Part shown: positions 36,711-45,432 of the stretch, in pieces
How the letters are laid out: each line of letters opens with the position of its first letter
Numbering within the stretch: position 1 is the first letter of the stretch
Assembly (NCBI RefSeq): GCF_028689295.1
Contig: NZ_JAQTWL010000002.1
Coordinates: 1 to 64,000 of the forward strand
Length of the DNA: 64,000 bases
Direction of reading: 5' to 3'
From: Rhodoferax sp.
Lineage (GTDB): Bacteria; Pseudomonadota; Gammaproteobacteria; Burkholderiales; Burkholderiaceae_C
The notes under the pieces: model-generated
Databases searched by the model: none
What the model was told of the DNA's origin: nothing
What the model saw: only the letters and a program-made list of their open reading frames with translations
Made by a program: the position numbers and the translations under genes

Positions 36711-38185
36711 GTTGAAGGGCTGAAGCTTGCCAAGGCGCTGGCGATGGTGCGGGCCAGCAGCGGCCCGAAATGCTCAATCTCGGCCAGCGGCGCATAGCCG
36801 TAGCCAATGATCAGCCCACGCAGCCGGGTTTGCTTGAGGCAATAGCTCGACAGCGGGCGCACCGTCAGCCCCAACTTGGCGATGCGCTGCGCCAGCGCCT
36901 TGTCGTCCAGCGTATCGGGCAGACGCAGGCACAGGTGCAAACCTTGTTCTGCCCCGTTGATCCGGGCCAGCGACCCCAGGCAGGGCTGCAATGCTGCCAG
37001 CAGGCTGGTGCGACGCTGGGCGTAGCTTTGCCGCGCGCGGCGCAATGCGCTGGCGAAATGCCCCATCTCGATGAACTCGGCCAGCGCTGCCTGCAGCGGC
37101 ATCTGGCCGGGGCGATTCAGGTCGTAGTGGGCGCGCTTGAATGCCGCGGCCAGCCCCTTCGGAACCACCATGTAGCCGAGCTTGAGCCCCGGGTAAAGCA
37201 CCTTGGAAAACGAGCCCAGGTAGATCACGCGCTGGTCGGTGTCGAGCCCTGCCAGCGAGGCAATGGGCGGGCCGCTGAAGCGGAATTCGCTGTCGTAATC
37301 GTCCTCCAGGATCCAGGCCTGGTGCTGGCGCGCCAGCGTGAGAATCTGATGCCGTCGAGCCAAGGACATCACTGCGCCAGTCGGGTATTGGTGCGACGGC
37401 GTCACGTAGATCAGCCTCGGTGGCGTGGCGTCGTCAGCGGGCTGGGGCGCAATGCCCAGCTCGTCCACCGGCACGGCGTGCAGCGCCAGGCCGGTGGCCA
37501 TGAACGCCTTGACAGCGCCCCAGTAGGCCGGGTCTTCGAGCCAGACGGTGTCGGCATGGTCGGCCAGCAGTTGGGAGCACAGCGCCAGAGACTCCTGCGT
37601 GCCGCTGGTGATGATGACCTGTTCAAGGTCCAGCGGCACACTGCGAAACACTCGCAGATAGTCGGTCACCGCGCGGCGCAGCGGGGCGTAGCCGCCCAAA
37701 CTGCTGTAGTCGAGCATCTCGGGGTAGGTCATGCGCCAGTGCTTGTTTTGCAGGCGCTGCCACAGTGCCACCGGGAACGCGCTGAAATCGGCAATGCCGG
37801 GGGTGAACGGCTGGATCTCGAGGTCGGTGGCGCAGAACGTGCTGCTCAGGCGCATGCCGCGTGCCGACAGGCTGGCTTGTCGGCTGGGTGCGCCGCGGTG
37901 CTTGAGCGCAGGCAGCCTGGGGACGTTGTCGCTGACAAAGGTGCCGCTGCCGATATGGCTGACCAGATAGCCTTCAACCGTCAACTGGTTGAGGGCGGCG
38001 ACCACGGTGTTGCGCGACAGTTGCAGGTCTTGCGTCAAGTCCCGGCTGGAGGGCAGGCGCTCACCAGCGGCAATTTTGCCGTCCAGGATGGCACGCCGCA
38101 GCGCTTCGTACAGCTGGCGGTGCAGCGGCAGCTTGGTGGGCTGGTTCAGGCGGCCGATTTCGGTCAGTAACAATTCCGAGAGCAT
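36707..38185 (-). CDS. MocR-type (GntR winged-helix plus aminotransferase-like) regulator
   Basis: A 492-residue regulator. Residues about 15-86 form a GntR winged helix (LHRQLYEALRRAILDG, LPSSRDLTQDL, GSGTFVSD). The rest is a class I aminotransferase-like domain with the PLP lysine Lys328 in GSFSKVL. In this family (GabR, PdxR, TauR) PLP reacts with an amine or amino-acid effector. Divergent from the puuA-like gene, with a 27-bp dyad between them, it probably controls putrescine catabolism. The start at 38185 is chosen because it begins the winged-helix domain and keeps the dyad outside the gene; the open frame runs upstream to 38488 across the promoter. Its stop overlaps the recC start. Confidence 0.87.
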   Translation of the reverse strand: MLSELLLTEIGRLNQPTKLPLHRQLYEALRRAILDGKIAAGERLPSSRDLTQDLQLSRNTVVAALNQLTVEGYLVSHIGSGTFVSDNVPRLPALKHRGAPSRQASLSARGMRLSSTFCATDLEIQPFTPGIADFSAFPVALWQRLQNKHWRMTYPEMLDYSSLGGYAPLRRAVTDYLRVFRSVPLDLEQVIITSGTQESLALCSQLLADHADTVWLEDPAYWGAVKAFMATGLALHAVPVDELGIAPQPADDATPPRLIYVTPSHQYPTGAVMSLARRHQILTLARQHQAWILEDDYDSEFRFSGPPIASLAGLDTDQRVIYLGSFSKVLYPGLKLGYMVVPKGLAAAFKRAHYDLNRPGQMPLQAALAEFIEMGHFASALRRARQSYAQRRTSLLAALQPCLGSLARINGAEQGLHLCLRLPDTLDDKALAQRIAKLGLTVRPLSSYCLKQTRLRGLIIGYGYAPLAEIEHFGPLLARTIASALASFSPST

Positions 38186-38229
38186 GTCGTGGCGAAAGTG
38201 GCACCAAGGCCAAGGTTTAAATGGCTCTG

Positions 38230-38256
38230 ATTGTGAACCAATTTCTGGCTCACAAT
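38230..38256. promoter_or_regulatory. 27-bp dyad, probable operator of the MocR-type regulator
   Basis: Arms ATTGTGAACCA (38230-38240) and TGGCTCACAAT (38246-38256) match at 10 of 11 positions around ATTTC. It lies in the 124-bp divergent gap between regulator and puuA. A -10-like TATAAC for puuA lies at 38263-38268, so the dyad covers the -35 region. Confidence 0.65.
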
Positions 38257-38309
38257 GGTTTTTATAACTGCGCGCAAAATAGGTGAACAGTATCACCCTG
38301 GAGCAAACC

Positions 38310-39677
38310 ATGAATGCCAAGAAGTCAATGAATTTCAACGATCTGGAGCAATGGCTCAACGAACGCCGCGTGACCGAGGTGGAGTGCCTGGTGCCCGACT
38401 TGACCGGTGTCGCTCGCGGCAAAATTTTGCCGCGCGTGAAGTTCACCGAGGACCGCGGCATGCGCCTGCCGCAGTCGGTGGTGGCCATGGGGGTGACCGG
38501 CGAGTTCCCCGAGAGTGGCCCCTATTACGACGTCATCGACCCCACTGACAAGGACATGCAGTTGCGGCCCGACCCCAGCACCGTGCGCATCGTGCCGTGG
38601 GCCACCGATCCCACCGCTCAGGTCATTCACGACTGTTTTGACCATAAGGGCAACCTGGTGCCGTTTGCGCCGCGCAGCGTGCTGCGCCGGGTGTGCGACC
38701 TGTTTGCCACCGAGGGACTCAAACCCATCGTGGCGCCAGAGCTGGAGTTTTACCTGACCGCCCGCAACACCGACCCCAACACGCTGCTCAAGGCACCCAT
38801 TGGCCGCAGTGGCCGCAGCGAAACCTCGCGCCAGGCCTACAGCATCGATGCCGTCAACGAGTTCGACCCGCTGTTCGAAGAAATCTACGACTTCAGCGAC
38901 AAGATGGAACTCAACGTCGATACGCTGATCCACGAAATCGGCGCCGGCCAGATGGAAATCAACTTCTTCCATTCCGAGCCGCTGGGCCTGGCCGACGAGG
39001 TCTTCCTGTTCAAGCGCACCGTGCGCGAATCGGCACTGCGCCATGACATGTACGCCACCTTCATGGCCAAGCCGATCGCCGGCGAGCCGGGCAGCGCCAT
39101 GCACGTGCACCAGAGCATTCTGGACGTCACTACCGGCAAGAACATTTTCAGCAACGAAGACGGCACGCCCTCCGAAGCCTTCATGCATTACATCGGCGGC
39201 CTGCAGCGCTACATTCCGGCGGCCATGGTGCTGGTGGCGCCCTATGTGAACAGTTACCGGCGCCTGTCGCGCAACACCGCCGCGCCGATCAACATCGAAT
39301 GGGGCTACGACAACCGGACGGTGGGCATTCGCTCGCCGATTTCATCACCCGAGGCGCGCCGGGTCGAGAACCGGGTGATCGGCGCCGACGCGAACCCCTA
39401 TGTGGCGCTGGCCATGACGATGGCTTGCGGCTACCTCGGGCTCAAGAACAAGATCAAGCCCAAGGCCGAGATGAAGGGCGATGCTTACCTGTCGCCGTAC
39501 TCGCTGCCACGCAGCCTGGGTGAGGCGCTCGACTGGCTGCGCCGCGAGTCCGACCTGCACGAGGTGCTGGGCAAGGAATTCATCACGGTGTATTCGGAAA
39601 TCAAGGAACTCGAGTTCGACGAGTTCATGAAAGTGATCTCGCCGTGGGAGCGCGAGCACCTGCTGCTGCACGTGTAA
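38310..39677 (+). CDS. puuA: Gamma-glutamylputrescine synthetase-like (glutamine synthetase family)
   Basis: A 455-residue glutamine-synthetase-fold ligase. ATP-grasp marks are the VAPELEFYL Glu motif, GAGQMEINF, MHVHQSI with the ATP-site histidines, and NRTVGIR / RVENRV near the C-terminus. PuuA joins glutamate to putrescine, the first step of the Puu pathway; neighbours (regulator, aminotransferase, putrescine importer, PuuC and PuuB homologues) support this over ammonia assimilation. The ATG at 38310 is preceded by GGAG at 38300-38303; a GTG at 38283 also lies in frame. The spuC-like gene follows after 46 bp. Confidence 0.85.
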   Translation: MNAKKSMNFNDLEQWLNERRVTEVECLVPDLTGVARGKILPRVKFTEDRGMRLPQSVVAMGVTGEFPESGPYYDVIDPTDKDMQLRPDPSTVRIVPWATDPTAQVIHDCFDHKGNLVPFAPRSVLRRVCDLFATEGLKPIVAPELEFYLTARNTDPNTLLKAPIGRSGRSETSRQAYSIDAVNEFDPLFEEIYDFSDKMELNVDTLIHEIGAGQMEINFFHSEPLGLADEVFLFKRTVRESALRHDMYATFMAKPIAGEPGSAMHVHQSILDVTTGKNIFSNEDGTPSEAFMHYIGGLQRYIPAAMVLVAPYVNSYRRLSRNTAAPINIEWGYDNRTVGIRSPISSPEARRVENRVIGADANPYVALAMTMACGYLGLKNKIKPKAEMKGDAYLSPYSLPRSLGEALDWLRRESDLHEVLGKEFITVYSEIKELEFDEFMKVISPWEREHLLLHV

Positions 39678-39723
39678 CTCGCCATTCTTTTATCTCTCCG
39701 TTGCTGACCCGAGGATCGCCACC

Positions 39724-41133
39724 ATGAACGCTTTCACTTCTGCACAAGCCTTGTCCACCCAGGAAATCCAGGCACTCGACAGTGCCCATTTCATTCACCC
39801 GTTCACCGACCATGGAGACCTGGCTACCCGTGGCGCGCGTGTCATCGTCAAGTCCGAAGGCATCTACATCTGGGATTCCGAAGGCGAAAAAATGCTCGAT
39901 GCCATGAGCGGCCTGTGGTGCGTCAACGTGGGCTATGGCCGCAAGGAACTGGCGCAAGCCGCCTACGACCAGATGATGACGCTGCCGTTTTACAACAGCT
40001 TCTTTCAGACCACCAACGTGCCGGCGGTCAAACTGGCCACGCGCCTGGCCGCGTTGGCGCCCAAGGTCGGTGACCGCACGTTCGAGCATGTGTTTTATTC
40101 CAGCAGTGGCTCCGAGAGCAACGACTCCAACGTGCGCATGGTGCGACGCTACTGGGACCTGCTGGGGCAACCACAGCGCAAGGTCATCATCAGCCGTATG
40201 AACGCCTACCACGGCAGCACCATGGCCGGTGCCTCGCTGGGCGGCATGAGCGGCATGCACGCGCAGGGCGATCTGCCCATTCCCAACATCACCCACATCG
40301 AGCAGCCGTACTTTTTCGAGAATGGACTGCCCGGCGAAAGCGCCGATGCGTTTGGCTTGCGCGCTGCGGGCTGGCTGGAAGAAAAAATTCTGGCGCTGGG
40401 TGCCGACAAGGTGGCCGCCTTCATTGCCGAGCCGATTCAGGGCGCCGGCGGCGTCATCATTCCGCCTGCCAGCTACTGGCCCGAAATTCAGCGCATTGTG
40501 GACAAATACGGCATTTTGTTGATCAGTGACGAGGTAATTTGCGCCTTTGGCCGCCTTGGCCACTGGTTTGCCTATGAAAAATTCGGCTACAAGCCCGACC
40601 TGGTGACCTTTGCCAAGGCTGTCACCAGCGGCTACATCCCGCTCGGCGGCGTCATGGTGGGCAACCGCGTTGCGCAGGTGCTGATTGACAAAGGCGGTGA
40701 GTTCAACCACGGTTATACCTACAGCGGGCATCCGGTAGCCTGTGCCGTGGCGCTGGCCAACCTGGACATCATGGAAAGCGAACAACTGCCGCAACGCGTC
40801 AGGGACGACATTGGCCCTTACCTTGCCAAATGCTTTGAATCCATTGCCGAGCATCCGCTGGTGGGCCTCGCCGAAACCTGTGGCTTTACCGCCGGCCTGG
40901 TGCTGGTCAAAAACAAGCCAAACAAGACGCGTTTTGCCGAAGAAATGGGTGTGGGCATGATCTGCCGGCGCCATTGTTTCCAGAATGGTTTGATCATGCG
41001 CGCCGTGGGTGAGCGCATGATCATTGCCCCGCCATTGACCATGACCCATGCCGAAATTGACGACATGATGCGTCTGATTCGCCTGGCGCTGGATCTGACG
41101 CAACAGGAATTGACCCAAAAAGGGTTGATTTAG
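39724..41133 (+). CDS. spuC: Putrescine-pyruvate aminotransferase (class III, SpuC-like)
   Basis: A 469-residue class III PLP aminotransferase. The PLP lysine is Lys298 in TFAKAVTSGY, and the FYSSSGSESNDSNVRMVRRYW and AEPIQGAGGVIIPP motifs belong to the omega-amine subgroup. SpuC converts putrescine plus pyruvate to 4-aminobutyraldehyde and alanine, bypassing glutamylation. GAGGA and AACC bases upstream support the ATG at 39724. Located between puuA and the importer genes, it gives the cell a second way to use putrescine. Related substrates (cadaverine, beta-alanine) are possible. Confidence 0.85.
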   Translation: MNAFTSAQALSTQEIQALDSAHFIHPFTDHGDLATRGARVIVKSEGIYIWDSEGEKMLDAMSGLWCVNVGYGRKELAQAAYDQMMTLPFYNSFFQTTNVPAVKLATRLAALAPKVGDRTFEHVFYSSSGSESNDSNVRMVRRYWDLLGQPQRKVIISRMNAYHGSTMAGASLGGMSGMHAQGDLPIPNITHIEQPYFFENGLPGESADAFGLRAAGWLEEKILALGADKVAAFIAEPIQGAGGVIIPPASYWPEIQRIVDKYGILLISDEVICAFGRLGHWFAYEKFGYKPDLVTFAKAVTSGYIPLGGVMVGNRVAQVLIDKGGEFNHGYTYSGHPVACAVALANLDIMESEQLPQRVRDDIGPYLAKCFESIAEHPLVGLAETCGFTAGLVLVKNKPNKTRFAEEMGVGMICRRHCFQNGLIMRAVGERMIIAPPLTMTHAEIDDMMRLIRLALDLTQQELTQKGLI

Positions 41134-41222
41134 GCGCCAGGCGCAAAGATTTTGCTGGTCTGGTTTTTGCTAGGCTTAAACTATCGTTCCCTTCACCGTT
41201 TTCTCTTATTCGGAGTATTTTT

Positions 41223-42386
41223 ATGATGAAAAAAATCCTTTGGTCGTTTGCGCTCTCCGCCATCGTTCTGGCAGGTTGTGGTAAAAAAGAGGAACCGCCA
41301 GCGGTCGCTCCGGCCCCGGTGGCAAGTGCCCCGGCACCCGCGCCCGTCAATGCCGAAGAAAAGGTGCTCAACATCTACAACTGGGCCGACTACGTTCCCG
41401 AGGGCATGATCGCCGCGTTCGAGAAGGAATCAGGCATCAAGGTGAATTACGACACCTTTGAGACCAACGAGGCCCTGCACGCCAAGCTGGTGGCTGGTAA
41501 TTCGGGTTACGACATCGTGGTGCCTGGCTCGGTGTTTGCCAAGCCACAAATTGAAGGCGGCCTGCTGCAGCCCCTGGACAAGTCGAAGATACCGAACCTG
41601 AGCAATCTTGACGCCCCCATCATGGCCACGCTGGCGGCGAAGACCGACCCCGATAACAAGCATCTGGTGCCCTGGGCCTGGGGTTTCACCACGGTCGGCA
41701 TCAACAAGACCAAAGTGGCCAAGGCCCTCGGCAAAATGCCGATGCCGGAAAACGCCTGGGACCTCGTGTTCAAGCCTGAATACACCAGCAAGCTCAAATC
41801 CTGCGGCATCGCCTACCTGGATTCGCCCACCGAGATCATTCCCGTGGCCCTGCACTACATCGGCAAGGACGCTTACTCCAATGATCCGGCTGACTACAAA
41901 CTGGCAACCGACATGCTGGCCAAGGTGCGCAAGGATGTGCGCATCTTCAGCTCGACCATGATCGACGACGTCGCTGGCGGCAAGGCCTGTGTGGCGATTG
42001 GCTGGTCGGGGGACATGAACATTGCCGCTGCGCGTGCCAAGGAGAACAAGTCCAAGGACGAGATCGAGTCCATGTTGCCCAGCACCGGCGCATTGATCTT
42101 CTTTGACACCATGGCCATCACCAAGGATGCCAAGCACCCCAACAATGCGCATGCCTTCATCGACTTCTATTTGCGTGCCGAGAACGCCGCGCGCATGAGC
42201 AATGAAATGAACTACCCCACGGCCAACAAGGCGGGTGTGCCGCTGGTCAAGCCGGAAATTGCCGCCAACAAGACGATCTTTGTCGAGGCCGACTATTTCG
42301 CCAAGATGATTCCGCCGAGCAGCTTCAGCAACGAGGCACGTGAAGCCATGGCCAACGCTTACAACAGCTTCAAAAAGGGCAAGTAA
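41223..42386 (+). CDS. potF: Putrescine/spermidine ABC transporter binding protein, lipoprotein (PotF-like)
   Basis: A 387-residue binding protein of the PotD/PotF family. It begins with a lipoprotein signal, lipobox LAGC with Cys19, followed by a Pro/Ala-rich linker (about 25-46). E. coli PotF is soluble, so this one is probably membrane-tethered. The mature domain starts KVLNIYNWADYVPEGMIAAF and has the PotF-type FETNEALHAKL and WSGDMN ligand-site segments. A good GGAG lies at 41212-41215 before the ATG. A terminator-like hairpin follows the gene before potG. Confidence 0.87.
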   Translation: MMKKILWSFALSAIVLAGCGKKEEPPAVAPAPVASAPAPAPVNAEEKVLNIYNWADYVPEGMIAAFEKESGIKVNYDTFETNEALHAKLVAGNSGYDIVVPGSVFAKPQIEGGLLQPLDKSKIPNLSNLDAPIMATLAAKTDPDNKHLVPWAWGFTTVGINKTKVAKALGKMPMPENAWDLVFKPEYTSKLKSCGIAYLDSPTEIIPVALHYIGKDAYSNDPADYKLATDMLAKVRKDVRIFSSTMIDDVAGGKACVAIGWSGDMNIAAARAKENKSKDEIESMLPSTGALIFFDTMAITKDAKHPNNAHAFIDFYLRAENAARMSNEMNYPTANKAGVPLVKPEIAANKTIFVEADYFAKMIPPSSFSNEAREAMANAYNSFKKGK

Positions 42387-42407
42387 AGCCCGGTGTGATG
42401 ACGCCAG

Positions 42408-42443
42408 GGGCTGTTTGTACGCTCGGTATGAACAGCCCTTTTT
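42408..42443 (+). terminator. Terminator-like hairpin between potF and potG
   Basis: GGGCTGTT (42408-42415) pairs with AACAGCCC (42431-42438), followed by TTTTT (42439-42443). Placed inside the operon, it would partly stop transcription after potF, giving more binding protein than ATPase and permeases. Confidence 0.65.
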
Positions 42444-42479
42444 GTATCTGAAGTGATGTGCTGAAGCAAAGGGTTGACC

Positions 42480-43580
42480 ATGGCTGATGTGGGTTCCAAA
42501 AGAGACTATCTCGTCACCGAGAAGCTGGTCAAGCGCTTCGATGAAGCGCTGGCGGTGGATGAGGTCAACCTGTCCATCAACAAGGGTGAGATCTTTGCCC
42601 TGCTGGGAAGCTCGGGCTGTGGCAAATCGACGCTGCTGCGCATGCTGGCCGGGTTCGAGACACCGACCTCAGGGCGCATTTTGCTGGGCGGCCAGGACGT
42701 AGCCAAATTGGCGCCGTACGAGCGGCCCTTCAACATGATGTTCCAGTCCTACGCGCTGTTTCCGCATCTGGACATCTGGGAAAACATTGCCTTCGGCCTG
42801 AAACGCGAAGGTCTGCCAAATAGTGACATCAAGCAGCGTGTCGGCGAGATGCTGGATCTGGTGCAACTGGGCGCTTATGCCAAGCGCAAGCCACACCAGC
42901 TGTCGGGTGGCCAGCAGCAGCGCGTGGCGCTGGCGCGCAGCCTTGCCAAAAAACCCAAGGTGCTGCTGCTGGATGAGCCGCTCGGTGCGCTGGACAAAAA
43001 GCTGCGCGAGCAAACCCAGTTCGAACTCGTCAACATCATTGAAAAAGTGGGTGTGACCTGTGTCATGGTGACACACGACCAGGAAGAAGCCATGACCATG
43101 GCGGGCCGCATTGCGGTCATGAGCAAGGGCAGGGTGCTGCAGGTGGGCTCGCCCGAAGAGGTCTATGAGCACCCGGCCAACCGTTTTGTGGCCGACTTCA
43201 TCGGCAACGTCAACCTGTTCGACGGCAAGCTCAGCATCGATCAGCCCGACCGCTGCGCGGTGCAGACCGCCATTGGCGAAATTCACGTCGGGCATGGCGT
43301 CAGCGGTGCGCTGAACATGCCGGTGTCAATTGCGGTGCGCCCGGAGAAAATTGAAATCAGCAAGGAGCGGCCTGCCGTTGACCATAACCTGTTCAGTGGC
43401 AAGGTCAAGGAGATTGCCTACTTTGGTGCACACAACACCTACATCGTCACCGCCTCGGACGGAACCAAGGTCAAGATCACTGAAGCCAATACGTCGCGAC
43501 ACGAGCTGAGCAACATCACCTGGGAAGATGATGTGTATTTCTGGTGGCATAACGGCGCTGGCATTGTGCTGCGCGACTAA
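42480..43580 (+). CDS. potG: Polyamine ABC transporter ATP-binding protein (PotG-like)
   Basis: A 366-residue ATPase: Walker A GSSGCGKS at 43-50, Q-loop near 89, signature LSGGQQQR at 141-148, Walker B LLLDEP at 162-167, and a C-terminal TOBE regulatory domain (about 285-360). The ATG at 42480 is chosen over an upstream in-frame TTG at 42474 because AAAGGG lies at proper distance. It energises import of putrescine bound by the PotF-like lipoprotein. Confidence 0.88.
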   Translation: MADVGSKRDYLVTEKLVKRFDEALAVDEVNLSINKGEIFALLGSSGCGKSTLLRMLAGFETPTSGRILLGGQDVAKLAPYERPFNMMFQSYALFPHLDIWENIAFGLKREGLPNSDIKQRVGEMLDLVQLGAYAKRKPHQLSGGQQQRVALARSLAKKPKVLLLDEPLGALDKKLREQTQFELVNIIEKVGVTCVMVTHDQEEAMTMAGRIAVMSKGRVLQVGSPEEVYEHPANRFVADFIGNVNLFDGKLSIDQPDRCAVQTAIGEIHVGHGVSGALNMPVSIAVRPEKIEISKERPAVDHNLFSGKVKEIAYFGAHNTYIVTASDGTKVKITEANTSRHELSNITWEDDVYFWWHNGAGIVLRD

Positions 43581-43589
43581 GGAGCCGCC

Positions 43590-44507
43590 ATGGCCATCAG
43601 AAGTATGACGATGCCCGGCAAACGCTTTGTCATCAGCGTGCCCTTTGTCTGGCTGATCCTGTTCTTTCTGTTCCCGTTTTTGATTTTGCTGTACATCAGC
43701 TTTGTCGATATGGGCAACGACATTTCGCCGTTCAAGCCGATCTGGGACTCCAGCACCGGCCTGCTCAAGCTCAAATACGAAAACTACTGGTCGATTTTTC
43801 GCACGGGCGAAGGCGGCGCCCCGTTTCAGACCATCTACATCGAAGCCTATGTGCGCTCGCTTTGGTACGCCCTTTGCACGGCGCTGCTGTGCCTCGTGAT
43901 CGGCTACCCGTTCTCGTATTTCATTGCCCGTTCCAAACCCAGCGTGCGCCCGGCCTTGCTGATGATGGTGATGCTGCCGTTCTGGACCTCCTTTTTGCTG
44001 CGGGTTTATGCCTGGAAAGGCATCCTGGCCGATCAGGGCGTGCTGAACCAGATTTTCATGGGCCTGGGCCTGATCAGCGAGCCGCTGCAAATGCTTTACA
44101 CCGACGTCTCGATGCTGGTGGGCATGACCTACGTCTATCTCCCTTTCATGGTACTGCCGTTGTACGCCAATCTGGTCAAGATGGACTTTCGCCTGCTGGA
44201 AGCCGCCTACGATCTTGGCGCCTCGCCCCTCGGTGCGTTCTGGCTGGTCACCGTGCCGCTGTCCAAGGCCGGCATCGTGGCAGGCTTCATGCTGGTGTTT
44301 ATCCCGTCGGTGGGTGAATTTGTCATTCCATCGTTGCTTGGTGGACCTGAGAACATCATGATCGGCCGCGTGGTCTGGGATGAAATGTTCAGCAGCAACA
44401 ACTGGCCGCGCGCCACGGCGCTGGCGGTGGTGATGATCGGGCTGATCGTGGTGCCTCTGGCCATTTATTACCACTATACCGGCGATGCGGCCGAACCCAA
44501 AGCCTGA
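43590..44507 (+). CDS. potH: Polyamine ABC transporter permease (PotH-like)
   Basis: A 305-residue inner-membrane permease with six predicted helices. It has a long periplasmic loop after helix 1 (about 40-80) and the EAAYDLGASPLGAFWLVTVPL coupling loop near 208-228. A strong AAGGAG precedes the ATG, only 9 bp after the potG stop. It forms the channel with PotI. Confidence 0.88.
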   Translation: MAIRSMTMPGKRFVISVPFVWLILFFLFPFLILLYISFVDMGNDISPFKPIWDSSTGLLKLKYENYWSIFRTGEGGAPFQTIYIEAYVRSLWYALCTALLCLVIGYPFSYFIARSKPSVRPALLMMVMLPFWTSFLLRVYAWKGILADQGVLNQIFMGLGLISEPLQMLYTDVSMLVGMTYVYLPFMVLPLYANLVKMDFRLLEAAYDLGASPLGAFWLVTVPLSKAGIVAGFMLVFIPSVGEFVIPSLLGGPENIMIGRVVWDEMFSSNNWPRATALAVVMIGLIVVPLAIYYHYTGDAAEPKA

Positions 44508-44517
44508 GGCCAGCCAC

Positions 44518-45378
44518 ATGAAACAATTTTTGAACCGGTACTTTGGCAAGCTCTGGCTCGGGCTCACTTTCCTGTTTTTGTACCTGCCGCTGTTTTTCAT
44601 GATCGTGTTTTCGTTCAACAGCACGCGCCAGGACGCGGTCTTCACCGGCTTCTCGCTGCGCTGGTACGAGGCGCTCACGCTTGACACCAAGATCGTCGAT
44701 GGTTTCTGGCTCTCGATCCAGGTGGCCACCTTTGCGGGCGTGGCCTCGGCGGTGCTGGCCACCTTTGCCGCTTTTGTGCTGGTGCGCTACCGCCGCTTTC
44801 CGGGACGCACGCTGTTTTCGGGCATGGTCAACGCCCCGCTGGTGATGCCCGAGGTGGTAATTGGCCTGTCCTTGCTGCTGCTGATGGTGGGCGTGCAAAA
44901 CGCCTTCGGCTGGCCGCAGCGCGGCATGTTGACCATTGTGCTGGGGCATACCCTGCTGGGCATGGCGTATGGCATGGTGGTGATCCAGTCGCGCCTGCTG
45001 GAGATGGACCGGGCCTTCGAGGAGGCCGCCATGGATCTGGGCGCCAAGCCGTTTCAGGTGTTCTTTCTGATCACCATGCCCAATATTTTGCAGGCCATTT
45101 TTGCCGCCTACCTGCTGGCCTTTACGCTCTCGTTCGATGATGTGGTGATTGCCGAATTTTTGTCCGGCCCCGGTGTCAATACCCTGCCGCAGGTCATCTT
45201 CGGTTATGCCCGGCGCGGTATCAACCCGACCATTTACGCTGCGGCCACGCTGCTGATCGTGTCGGTCACCGTGGTGGTGGTGGGCTACAGCGTCTGGGTG
45301 GCGCGCCAGACCCGCCGCCGTGAGCGTGAAATTGCCGCTGCCACGCGCGCCGAACTGGCGGCGTTGCAGGCGCAGTAG
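44518..45378 (+). CDS. potI: Polyamine ABC transporter permease (PotI-like)
   Basis: A 286-residue permease beginning MKQFLNRYFGKLWLGLTFLF, with six helices and the EEAAMDLGAKPFQVFFLITMP coupling loop around 175-195. The ATG at 44518 follows a TGAGG ribosome binding site that overlaps the potH stop; an ORF extension to 44485 would lie within potH. The C-terminus is a charged, Arg/Ala-rich tail (about 260-286). Confidence 0.88.
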   Translation: MKQFLNRYFGKLWLGLTFLFLYLPLFFMIVFSFNSTRQDAVFTGFSLRWYEALTLDTKIVDGFWLSIQVATFAGVASAVLATFAAFVLVRYRRFPGRTLFSGMVNAPLVMPEVVIGLSLLLLMVGVQNAFGWPQRGMLTIVLGHTLLGMAYGMVVIQSRLLEMDRAFEEAAMDLGAKPFQVFFLITMPNILQAIFAAYLLAFTLSFDDVVIAEFLSGPGVNTLPQVIFGYARRGINPTIYAAATLLIVSVTVVVVGYSVWVARQTRRREREIAAATRAELAALQAQ

Positions 45379-45385
45379 GCATTTT

Positions 45386-45417
45386 GGTGCCTTGTCCCAA
45401 GTCGGCAAGCACCTTTT
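45386..45417 (+). terminator. Possible terminator between potI and puuC
   Basis: GGTGCCTTG (45386-45394) pairs with CAAGCACC (45406-45413) with one bulged base, followed by TTTT. Imperfect, so termination is probably partial. Confidence 0.45.
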
Positions 45418-45432
45418 CTTTGAGGTTTTGAC

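Noticed and set aside
36770..38170. 466-codon open frame antisense to the MocR-type regulator
   Set aside because: Mirror frame; the regulator on the opposite strand has complete winged-helix and PLP motifs.
38186..38488. N-terminal extension of the MocR-type regulator
   Set aside because: It would cover the divergent promoter and operator and the start of puuA; the extra 101 residues resemble no regulator domain.
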